Assembly: GCA_027488415.1 (NCBI GenBank)
Contig: JAIYBS010000103.1
Coordinates: 1-6,461, forward strand
DNA: 6,461 bases
Reading direction: 5' to 3'
From: Planctomycetaceae bacterium
Lineage (GTDB): Bacteria; Planctomycetota; Phycisphaerae; Phycisphaerales; SM1A02
Shown here piece after piece: positions 1-5,527 of this stretch. The translations under genes were made by a program, and so were the position numbers. Within the stretch, counting starts at the first letter, position 1; each line of letters opens with the position of its first letter. The notes beneath the pieces were generated by a model. It did not search any database. It saw only the letters and a program-made list of their open reading frames with translations, and had not been told where the DNA came from.

Positions 1-176
1 CGATCGCGACTCTTGACGTAGGCAAAGCGGGCGCGCGCTGGGCGGGGGCCGGCGGGCTGCATGTTCATCAGGCCCTGCATCAGCAGATTCATCGCATTGG
101 CCTGCTGCGCGCCCGCGCTGGAGGCGACCATCACCACTCCCGCCATGACGGCGGCGCGAACTCCTGGGGTCTTCAT
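1..176 (-). CDS. Exported protein of unknown function, N-terminal fragment
   Basis: The fragment covers about 58 residues before the gene leaves the window. It starts at ATG 176-174 and reads MKTPGVRAAVMAGVVMVASS, then AGA-QQ. This is a compact Sec signal peptide: a short basic start, a hydrophobic core at about residues 8-20, and an AxA-type cleavage site at about residue 23. The mature start is Met-, Asn- and Gln-rich (NAMNLLMQGLMNMQ), followed by a Pro/Arg stretch. An AGGAG sequence 9 nt upstream supports this start. The same frame has no stop upstream as far as ATG 560 (or GTG 647), so a longer protein with an extra hydrophobic segment cannot be excluded. It lies downstream of the sigma factor on the same strand and may be its target or part of its operon. 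I do not recognise the family. A small periplasmic stress-type protein would fit the setting, but that is a guess. Confidence 0.5.
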   Translation of the reverse strand, partial: MKTPGVRAAVMAGVVMVASSAGAQQANAMNLLMQGLMNMQPAGPRPARARFAYVKSRD

Positions 177-639
177 CGGATCTTGCTCCTGTCGGCGGTC
201 GCCGCTCGCGTCAATCGCCGAACGGACGGCGGTTGACCCCGGGCGACCCTCGACAGAGCCACCCGTCGCGCCGCCGATCGGCGCGATTTGCCCGGAATCC
301 GGAATTCCGATTCCAGCCGCGACCAGCATTGCGACGGTGATTCCGCCCGCTGCCGCCGCCCGTCGCGTGTCGCCCGCGAACGGCGCGTTCGGCGCGATTG
401 ACCCCCGTTCCCGGTCCTCAAGGCCGGCCGCTCGCGCGCCGGTCGCTCCATCCTGCTCGACGCTCACCCCGAGTCGCAGTACCGCCGCCGCGTGTGCCCG
501 CGAGAGCGGCGCGGCAGGTCGCCCTTCGCCCTTGAGTATCCGATCATCGTGCGTGGTCATCCAACGCACAGAGCCGGGCACACGCCGCGCGTTCGTCGCG
601 ACTCCGCCGGATTCCGCGCCTCGACGCACGGCGATCGCC
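177..639 (-). other. Gap after sigma factor: open minus-strand frame, possible anti-sigma-like membrane segment
   Basis: No gene is certain here. One minus-strand frame has no stop across the whole stretch and is in phase with the exported protein at 1-176. It can start at ATG 560 (MTTHDDRILKGEGR) or at GTG 647, which overlaps the sigma-factor stop. From ATG 560 it gives 128 extra residues: a hydrophilic, probably cytoplasmic part of about 70 residues, then RR followed by AAAAGGITVAMLVAAGIGIP, which could be one membrane span. Cytoplasmic domain plus one span, directly after an ECF-type sigma gene, is the usual layout of an anti-sigma factor, but I see no recognisable anti-sigma motif. Codon composition is only weakly coding: G+C at third positions is clearly lower than in the flanking genes, although second positions are lowest, as expected for a coding frame. 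No Shine-Dalgarno sits before ATG 560. It could be an N-terminal extension, a separate gene that lost its stop, or non-coding DNA. Confidence 0.35.
186..190 (-). promoter_or_regulatory. Shine-Dalgarno AGGAG for the exported protein
   Basis: AGGAG on the minus strand lies 9 nt before ATG 176-174. It is the main argument for starting the exported protein at 176 rather than at one of the in-frame upstream starts, which lack a comparable site. Confidence 0.5.
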
Positions 640-1395
640 TCACCCACCCTCGACGAGCCGAAGTACCTCGGCGACCGCCGCATCAAGGCCGGACTCGGCG
701 ACCCCCTCCTCGCGCAGCAGGTCGCGGACCGCGTCTCGCACCCGTCCCGCGACTCGGCGCGCGGCGTTGAAGCAGTCGTTGCGCGTCAGTCCGAGCGCCC
801 GCGCGACGTGCTCGTACGGCATGCCGTCGATCACGTGCATGCGCAGGACGTCATCCTCGACCCCGCGGCCGCTCGCAGCGAGCTCGTGCTGCACGCGCGC
901 GTACGCCTCGTTGACGAGCGCGAGCGCCCAAGCCCGGTCGAACGCGTCGGCGGCGTCGGCCTCGACTGACAGATTTGCGCCTTCGGAACCGGCGGCGGAC
1001 TCGATCGATCCGCCCGCTCGCCCCCGCTCGCGTGCAGCGTCACGCCGGACGCCGCGGCAATGGAAGCTCATCGCGTTCATCAGCCAGCGGCGGAGCGGCA
1101 TCCCGCTCGTGCGCCAGCGCTGGAAGAACGCGTCGTCGGCGAGCGGCCCCGCGTAGAAGCCCGCCACCAGGTCATCCCGCTCGCCCGCACTCCGCAGACC
1201 CGATGCGGATGCGTACGCGCCGAGCGCGGCTGTGTAGCGGTCCATGATGTGCCGCCGCAGCGCCGACCTGGCGGCACTCGCTCGCGCTGCCGCGTTGCCG
1301 TCGCCCGCGCGATGCGCGCGGTCCGCGTCCTCGGCGATCGTCAGCTGCGCGTCGATCCAGGTGGCGTGCGTACTAGGGAAATGGTCCACCGGCAT
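640..1395 (-). CDS. RNA polymerase sigma factor, ECF-type (sigma-70 family)
   Basis: This is a 251-residue alternative sigma factor directing RNA polymerase to specific promoters; most ECF sigmas are shorter (about 170-200). Residues about 45-120 match sigma region 2: the RSALRRHIMDRY helix, then GERDDLVAGFYAGPLADDAF and FQRWRTSGMPLRRWLMNAM, a pattern like planctomycete/acidobacterial ECF factors (DLVQ-F...R...LR-WL). A low-complexity linker rich in Ala, Gly and Glu follows. Residues about 152-235 form region 4: FDRAWALALVNEAYARVQ, then the helix-turn-helix DGMPYEHVARALGLTRNDCF and a basic recognition segment. ATG 1395 is chosen over the in-frame GTG 1410 because the protein then begins MPVDHFPSTHATW; neither start has a good Shine-Dalgarno. 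The gene is divergent from the secreted dockerin protein and lies upstream of a possible membrane/exported partner on the same strand. The target regulon is not evident. Confidence 0.85.
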   Translation of the reverse strand: MPVDHFPSTHATWIDAQLTIAEDADRAHRAGDGNAAARASAARSALRRHIMDRYTAALGAYASASGLRSAGERDDLVAGFYAGPLADDAFFQRWRTSGMPLRRWLMNAMSFHCRGVRRDAARERGRAGGSIESAAGSEGANLSVEADAADAFDRAWALALVNEAYARVQHELAASGRGVEDDVLRMHVIDGMPYEHVARALGLTRNDCFNAARRVAGRVRDAVRDLLREEGVAESGLDAAVAEVLRLVEGG

Positions 1396-1411
1396 GAGGG
1401 GATTATGCACG

Positions 1412-1443
1412 ATCCGCCAATAACGGAGGATTTCACGCCTCCG
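1412..1443. promoter_or_regulatory. Two overlapping small palindromes in the divergent intergenic region
   Basis: CGGAGG (1424-1429) pairs perfectly with CCTCCG (1438-1443) across an 8-nt loop. ATCCGCC (1412-1418) pairs with GGAGGAT (1425-1431) across a 6-nt loop, with one mismatch. Both use the same GGAGG block, so only one can form at a time. They lie between the divergent sigma-factor and dockerin-protein starts, where an operator or leader structure would sit. No convincing -35/-10 pair was found nearby. Function is not established. Confidence 0.3.
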
Positions 1444-1474
1444 GTGCGACCGTCCGGGCGAAACTCATCGAGCG

Positions 1475-2152
1475 ATGCTCCGCCTCCCGCATGCCATGCC
1501 GATCACGCGGCTGCTCACCGGCGGCACCGTCATCGCGGTTGCGTTCATCGCCCCCACTTCCGTCCTCGCCGACTGCGTCCCCCCCCTCGCACGCGCGAAG
1601 GAGGTCGAGGGCTGCGGCCAGCACTCCAACGACGGCTGCAACCTCCTCTCGCACCCCACCGAGCCGATCGAGCTCGGCGTGCCCATCGCGGGCAGCTTCT
1701 GGGGCACGTTCGAGCTCCGAGACACCGACTTCTACCGCTTCGTGCTCACGTCGCCGACGCGCGTGATCGCGCGCGCCTGGAGCGGGGTCGACATGCAGCT
1801 CGCGGTGGTCGACGGGTGCTCGGTGGTCAACAGCGGCACCGGCACCTGCGCCGAGGCAGACGCGTGCCTCCCGCCCGGCGTCTACAACGTCTTCGTGGCG
1901 CCGCTCGACTCGTATCCCTCCTGCGGCTTCTCGAGCAGCGAGTACACGGTGCAGCTCACCGTGTTCCCGGAGGGCGGACCGTGCGTGCCGCTCGTCGGCG
2001 ACATCGACCGCGACGGCGCGGTGAGCGGCGCGGACCTGACGCAGGTGCTGATCTCGTGGGGCGCGGTCGACCCGGGGTCCTGCGACCTGAACGGCGACCA
2101 GCTCGTCGACGGCGCCGACATCGGCCTGCTGCTCGCCGCCTGGACGGGGTGA
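1475..2152 (+). CDS. Secreted protein with pre-peptidase-like domain and dockerin-type calcium repeats
   Basis: The protein has 225 residues. A signal peptide covers about residues 1-32 (basic start, core TVIAVAFIAPTSVLA, predicted cleavage before DC). Residues about 44-165 resemble the secreted beta-sandwich domain common in Phycisphaerae exoproteins: SNDGCN, then LRDTDFYRFVLTSPTRVIAR, then LPPGVYNVFVAP, comparable to bacterial pre-peptidase C-terminal (PPC) domains. Two EF-hand-like loops close the protein: DIDRDGAVSGAD (176-187) and DLNGDQLVDGAD (204-215), with Asp/Asn at calcium positions 1, 3, 5 and 12, each followed by a hydrophobic helix ending in SWG or AWTG. Nine cysteines, all after the signal peptide, suggest disulfides outside the cytoplasm. 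There is no catalytic motif, so it is probably a binding or surface-associated protein. An in-frame ATG at 1496 also gives a good signal peptide; neither start has a strong Shine-Dalgarno. Divergent from the sigma gene. Confidence 0.85.
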   Translation: MLRLPHAMPITRLLTGGTVIAVAFIAPTSVLADCVPPLARAKEVEGCGQHSNDGCNLLSHPTEPIELGVPIAGSFWGTFELRDTDFYRFVLTSPTRVIARAWSGVDMQLAVVDGCSVVNSGTGTCAEADACLPPGVYNVFVAPLDSYPSCGFSSSEYTVQLTVFPEGGPCVPLVGDIDRDGAVSGADLTQVLISWGAVDPGSCDLNGDQLVDGADIGLLLAAWTG

Positions 2153-2214
2153 GCGCGCCTCGCGCGCCCGACGTGCCCCGCGGCACCCCGGTCAATAAGC
2201 CCCGGATTTCCGGC

Positions 2215-2230
2215 GGATCGTCCGCGATCC
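2215..2230. other. Small hairpin upstream of the acyl-CoA dehydrogenase
   Basis: GGATCG (2215-2220) and CGATCC (2225-2230) form a perfect 6-bp stem around the loop TCCG. It lies 63 nt after the stop of the dockerin-repeat gene and before the putative -10 box of the next gene. No T-tract follows, so it is at best a weak terminator or an operator-like palindrome. Confidence 0.25.
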
Positions 2231-2272
2231 CCACCTCTTGTCCCGCGATGCGGTCTGCCGCGCAATCTTGCC

Positions 2273-2278
2273 TACAAT
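2273..2278 (+). promoter_or_regulatory. Possible -10 box for the acyl-CoA dehydrogenase operon
   Basis: TACAAT lies about 28 nt before the ATG at 2307, in an otherwise very GC-rich gap, and differs from the TATAAT consensus by one base. No good -35 hexamer sits 16-18 nt upstream; the TTGTCC at 2238-2243 is too far away. This is a candidate only. Confidence 0.28.
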
Positions 2279-2295
2279 CTGCCCTTTCCCCAAAC

Positions 2296-2299
2296 GGAG
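2296..2299 (+). promoter_or_regulatory. Shine-Dalgarno GGAG deciding the acyl-CoA dehydrogenase start
   Basis: GGAG ends 7 nt before ATG 2307. It fixes the start there rather than at the in-frame TTG 2238, whose extra 23 residues (SRDAVCRAILPTIC...) are read from the promoter and leader region and do not resemble the family. Confidence 0.55.
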
Positions 2300-2306
2300 C
2301 CCATCG

Positions 2307-4274
2307 ATGACCCAGACCGACCTCGCGAAGGACCTGAAGAACATCTCCGAAAAGGACCGCAAGCAGATCGAGCAGGCCCAGGAGATGCTCGGGCCCGACC
2401 CGAAGACGATGGGCTTCGTGAAGAACGTCTTCTGGGGCAACTTCCGCGAGGAGCTGGTCTTCCCGTATCCCGCGCAGACCGCCGAGGAGAGCGCGCGCTG
2501 CGACCAGCTGCTCGCCGAGCTCGACGCCTACCTCCGCAACGAGCACCCGTCCGTCGAGATCGACCAGAAGCAGGAGATCCCCGACTGGGTCGTCGCCAAG
2601 CTCTTCTCGATGGGCGTGCTCGGCATGACCATTCCGCGTGAGTTCGGCGGTCTCGGCCTCGGCATCACCAGCTACAACCGCGTGCTCCGCCGCATCGGCC
2701 GCACCTGCGGCTCGACCGCGGTCCTCGTCTCCGCGCACCAGTCGATCGGCTGCAAGGCCGTCATGCTCTTCGGCAACGAGGAGCAGAAGAAGCGCTTCCT
2801 GCCGCGCATGGCGAAGGACGCGCTGAGCGCCTTCTGCCTCAGCGAGCCGAACGTCGGCTGCGACGCCGGCGGCCAGGAGACGCGCTGCACCGTCAGCGAG
2901 TGCGGCAACTACTACATCGTGAACGGCGAGAAGAAGTGGGCCACCTCCGGCGCGCTCAGCGGCCTGTTCACCGTGATGGCCAAGCAGAAGATCAAGGACG
3001 CGAAGACGGGCAAGGAGAAGGACGCGGTCACCGCGCTCATCTGCACGCCCGACATGGAGGGCGTCGAGATCTTCAGCCGCAACCGCTCCAAGTGCGGCAT
3101 CCGCGGCACCTGGCAGGCGCGCATCCGCCTCACCAACGTCAAGGTCCCGAAGGAGAACCTGCTCCACAAGGAGGGCCGCGGCCTCAACGTCGCGCTCACC
3201 TGCCTGAACTACGGCCGCTGCACGCTCTCCGCGGGCATGCTCGGCGCCGCCGAGTTCGCGTACGAGCAGGCCACGAAGTGGGCGAAGTACCGCTACCAGT
3301 TCGACCGCCCGATCGGCGAGTTCGACCAGGTGAAGGAGAAGCTCGCGCGCATGGCGGCCTACACGTACGCCATGGAGGCGATGCTCTTCATGACCACCGG
3401 CTTCCTCGACCGGCACGACGAGGACATCATGCTCGAGACCGCCGTCTGCAAGGTGTTCTGCAGCGAGTTCGGCTACCGCACCGTGAACGACGCGCTGCAG
3501 GTCATGGGCGGCGAGAGCTACATGACGGAGAACCACGTCGAGCGCGCGTGGCGCGACAGCCGCATCAACATCATCGTCGAGGGCGCGAACGAGGTCATGC
3601 ACTCGTTCATCTTCGCCTACGGCTCCAAGCAGCTCGGCGAGTGGATGCTCGGCGTGAAGAAGAACCCGGTGGGCAACATGGGCGCCGCCGTGCAGATCGG
3701 CAGCGAGCTGTTCCTCGGCGTGCGGCGGCCGCTGCCGACGTTCAAGTCGGCCGACCCGCGCGTCGCCGGCATGATGCACGACCTGATGACCCGCGTCCGC
3801 GAGTTCAGCCACCAGGTCAAGCTCATGTTCAAGGAGTGGGAGGACCGCCTCGTCACCGAGCAGACGATCCAGGCCCGCCTCTCGATGTGCGCGATCTACA
3901 TCCACGCGATGACCTGCGCGCTCTCGAAGCTCGACCACAACCTCCGCAAGGGGCTCGACGGCGACGCGCTGACGTACGAGGTCAGCCTCGTCGAGCACCT
4001 GTGCGCGATGTTCGGCCTGGCGATCGAGGAGGAGATCCGCGGCCTGCGCGTGAACGCCGACGCGACCATGAAGCGCGCGGCCGACGCGGTGCTGAAGCAC
4101 ATCGACTCGTTCCCGAACAAGGACTTCTCGATCCCCGAGCGCACCATGGACATGCAGGCGCGCGGCTCCGGCCGCACGCTGAAGCCGGCCGACGCGCAGG
4201 CGATCCCGCAGTTCGGCGCCGGCAGCGTGTTCCACGGCGAGGCCGTGAAGCGCGCCGAGCCGCAGCACGCGTGA
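2307..4274 (+). CDS. Acyl-CoA dehydrogenase, VLCAD/ACAD9-like
   Basis: This 655-residue flavoenzyme should oxidise acyl-CoA to trans-2-enoyl-CoA, passing electrons to an electron-transfer flavoprotein. The length and a C-terminal extension of about 200 residues match the dimeric very-long-chain type rather than the usual 380-residue tetrameric enzymes. As in VLCAD, there is VFPYP near residue 50, then EFGGLGLG, SAHQSIGCKAVMLFG, the FAD/substrate motif AFCLSEPNVGCDAGG (Ser179, Glu180, Asp186), NGEKKWATSGALSGLFTV, and QVMGGESYMTENHVERAWRD from Gln398. INIIVEGANEVM carries the expected catalytic base at Glu425, followed by the KNPVGNMG linker typical of VLCAD. The second Ser of the common SEPxxGSD motif is Cys185 here. 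It is probably co-transcribed with leucine dehydrogenase 67 bp downstream. Long-chain fatty acyl-CoA is the likeliest substrate by architecture; a branched-chain acyl-CoA is possible from context. The exact substrate is not readable from sequence. Confidence 0.92.
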   Translation: MTQTDLAKDLKNISEKDRKQIEQAQEMLGPDPKTMGFVKNVFWGNFREELVFPYPAQTAEESARCDQLLAELDAYLRNEHPSVEIDQKQEIPDWVVAKLFSMGVLGMTIPREFGGLGLGITSYNRVLRRIGRTCGSTAVLVSAHQSIGCKAVMLFGNEEQKKRFLPRMAKDALSAFCLSEPNVGCDAGGQETRCTVSECGNYYIVNGEKKWATSGALSGLFTVMAKQKIKDAKTGKEKDAVTALICTPDMEGVEIFSRNRSKCGIRGTWQARIRLTNVKVPKENLLHKEGRGLNVALTCLNYGRCTLSAGMLGAAEFAYEQATKWAKYRYQFDRPIGEFDQVKEKLARMAAYTYAMEAMLFMTTGFLDRHDEDIMLETAVCKVFCSEFGYRTVNDALQVMGGESYMTENHVERAWRDSRINIIVEGANEVMHSFIFAYGSKQLGEWMLGVKKNPVGNMGAAVQIGSELFLGVRRPLPTFKSADPRVAGMMHDLMTRVREFSHQVKLMFKEWEDRLVTEQTIQARLSMCAIYIHAMTCALSKLDHNLRKGLDGDALTYEVSLVEHLCAMFGLAIEEEIRGLRVNADATMKRAADAVLKHIDSFPNKDFSIPERTMDMQARGSGRTLKPADAQAIPQFGAGSVFHGEAVKRAEPQHA

Positions 4275-4327
4275 CCGAGGCGAGAGACCCGATCCCCACG
4301 ACACGACGCCGACGCGTCACACGACCC

Positions 4328-4332
4328 AGGAG
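4328..4332 (+). promoter_or_regulatory. Shine-Dalgarno AGGAG for leucine dehydrogenase
   Basis: AGGAG lies 9 nt before ATG 4342 in the 67-bp gap after the acyl-CoA dehydrogenase. No terminator or clear promoter is visible in that gap, which supports co-transcription of the two genes with independent translation starts. Confidence 0.55.
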
Positions 4333-4341
4333 CCACGAGCG

Positions 4342-5418
4342 ATGAAGCTGTTCGAGACGATGAACCAGCACGGCCACGAGCGCGTGGCGTTCCATGTCGA
4401 CCCCGCCACCGGCCTGAAGGCCATCATCGCCCTGCACTCGTCGGTGCTCGGCAACGCGCTCGGCGGCACGCGCCGCTGGGCGTACTCGGACGAGTCCGAG
4501 GCGATCCGCGACGTGCTCCGCCTCTCCGAGGGCATGACCTACAAGTCGGCCGCGGCGGACCTGCCGATGGGCGGCGCGAAGAGCGTCATCATGATCGAGA
4601 AGGGCAAGGCCCCGACCGAGGCCGAGGCGCGCGCGATGGGCCGGTTCGTCGACACGTTCGGCGGCAAGTACATCGCTGCCGAGGACGTCGGCGTGAACAC
4701 GCAGTACTGCGACTGGATGGCGCAGGAGACGAGCCACATCATGGGCGGCGAGACCGTGAGCAGCGGCGGCGACCCGAGCCCCTTCACGAGCCAGGGCTGC
4801 TTCAACGCGATGAAGGCGTGCCTCGCGCACGCCGGCCGCAAGGTGGAGTTCGGCGGCCTGAAGGTCGCGGTGCAGGGCCTCGGCGCCACCGGCTACCGGC
4901 TGGCGAAGATCCTGCGCGCGCACGGCGCGACGGTCGTCGGCACCGACGTGAACCCGGCCGCGGTCGAGCGCGCGGTGAAGGAGCTCGGCGTGGTCGGCCT
5001 CGAGCCCGGCAAGGACATCTTCGCGCAGGAGTGCGACGTGCTCGCGCCGTGCGCGCTCGGCGCGGTGCTGAACCATGACACGATCAAGCACCTCAAGTGC
5101 GCGATCATCTGCGGCACCGCCAACAACCAGCTCCATGTGCCCGACGTCGACGGCCCCGCGCTCAAGCAGCGCGGCATCCTGTACGGCCCGGACTTCATCG
5201 TGAACGCCGGCGGCGTGATCCGACTCGCGGGCCTCTACCTCGGCATGACCGAGGCGGCGCTCGACAAGAAGATCGAGCAGATCGAGCACACCACCGCCGC
5301 GGTGCTGAAGGAAGGCAAGAACGACCCGAGCGAGCACGTCGCCGCGGTCAACTACGCCAAGCGCCGCATCGAGGCGGGCCGCAAGGCGAAGACGAACGCG
5401 CAGCCGGCGATGGCGTGA
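4342..5418 (+). CDS. ldh: Leucine (branched-chain amino acid) dehydrogenase
   Basis: This cytoplasmic NAD-dependent enzyme reversibly deaminates leucine, valine or isoleucine to the 2-oxo acid plus ammonium. Its 358 residues match the family length. Key residues fall at the positions known from Bacillus leucine dehydrogenase: Gly41 in LGGTRRW, Lys68 in GMTYKSAAADLPMGG (substrate carboxylate), catalytic Lys80 in PMGGAKSVI, and Asp115 in AAEDVGVNT. The Rossmann motif is GLGATG (179-184), and the downstream acidic residue Asp202 in GTDVNP fits NAD rather than NADP. CGTANNQL and VNAGGVIRL are further family signatures. Related valine and phenylalanine dehydrogenases share this fold, so substrate range is inferred; leucine/valine is the best fit. 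The gene follows an acyl-CoA dehydrogenase, consistent with branched-chain amino acid breakdown. Its stop lies 7 bp before the long inverted repeat, which may terminate its transcript. Confidence 0.93.
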   Translation: MKLFETMNQHGHERVAFHVDPATGLKAIIALHSSVLGNALGGTRRWAYSDESEAIRDVLRLSEGMTYKSAAADLPMGGAKSVIMIEKGKAPTEAEARAMGRFVDTFGGKYIAAEDVGVNTQYCDWMAQETSHIMGGETVSSGGDPSPFTSQGCFNAMKACLAHAGRKVEFGGLKVAVQGLGATGYRLAKILRAHGATVVGTDVNPAAVERAVKELGVVGLEPGKDIFAQECDVLAPCALGAVLNHDTIKHLKCAIICGTANNQLHVPDVDGPALKQRGILYGPDFIVNAGGVIRLAGLYLGMTEAALDKKIEQIEHTTAAVLKEGKNDPSEHVAAVNYAKRRIEAGRKAKTNAQPAMA

Positions 5419-5425
5419 GCCGTCG

Positions 5426-5527
5426 GGAAATCCGTTCCAGGTAAAGGTGGCACCAATTTCCCCGAGGCCGCGGTCCGTCACCCGGCCGTGCGGAAATTGG
5501 TGCCACCTTTACCTGGAACGGATTTCC
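5426..5527. repeat. Perfect 36-bp inverted repeat (102-bp palindromic element)
   Basis: The left arm at 5426-5461 begins GGAAATCCGTTCC and ends GGCACCAATTTCC. The right arm at 5492-5527 is its exact reverse complement, 36 of 36 bases, and pairing stops abruptly at both ends. The 30-nt spacer (5462-5491) holds a further 5-bp pair, GGCCG (5466-5470) with CGGCC (5483-5487). The arms are about half G+C, clearly lower than the neighbouring genes. The element sits between convergent genes, starting 7 bp after the leucine dehydrogenase stop, and covers the 3' end of the Lgt-like gene. It could act as a two-way transcription terminator or mRNA-stabilising hairpin, although no T-tract follows either arm. 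The abrupt perfect arms and different base composition suggest a dispersed REP- or MITE-like element. It lacks integron attC core sites. Confidence 0.93.

Noticed and set aside
173..451. A minus-strand frame of 92 codons whose stop overlaps the exported protein start as ATGA.
   Set aside because: The overlap is attractive, but the translation is overwhelmingly Arg/Ser/Ala with no hydrophobic segment, and G+C at its second codon positions is too high for a real protein. It may matter only if a frameshift is present.
61..969. A 302-codon plus-strand frame opposite the sigma factor and its downstream region.
   Set aside because: Its second half is antisense to clear sigma region 4, and its composition (Ala, Arg, Pro, Ser) is that of a shadow frame.
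2238..2306. N-terminal extension of the acyl-CoA dehydrogenase from an in-frame TTG.
   Set aside because: The Shine-Dalgarno lies inside it just before ATG 2307, a possible -10 box overlaps it, and the residues do not fit the family.
1060..2310. A 416-codon plus-strand frame across the divergent region and the dockerin gene.
   Set aside because: It is Arg/Pro/His-rich with no motifs, and it conflicts with the sigma factor on one strand and the signal-peptide protein in another frame.
1956..4304. A 782-codon open frame on the minus strand opposite the acyl-CoA dehydrogenase.
   Set aside because: It is the antisense shadow of a GC-rich gene: low-complexity Ala/Val/Leu/Arg/His protein with no family motifs, while the plus frame has a complete enzyme.
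4305..4318. GACGC/GCGTC 5-bp inverted repeat in the gap between the acyl-CoA dehydrogenase and leucine dehydrogenase.
   Set aside because: Short GC-only stems arise often by chance at this base composition, and there is no T-tract or other supporting signal.
3982..5481. A 499-codon minus-strand frame opposite leucine dehydrogenase.
   Set aside because: It is repetitive Arg/Ala/Val/His/Asp sequence typical of GC-rich antisense frames, and the plus strand encodes a complete, motif-bearing enzyme.
5426..5527. The inverted repeat as an integron attC site.
   Set aside because: No GTTRRRY/RYYYAAC core pair is present, the arms are perfectly paired without the unpaired bases typical of attC, and no integron cassette context is seen.
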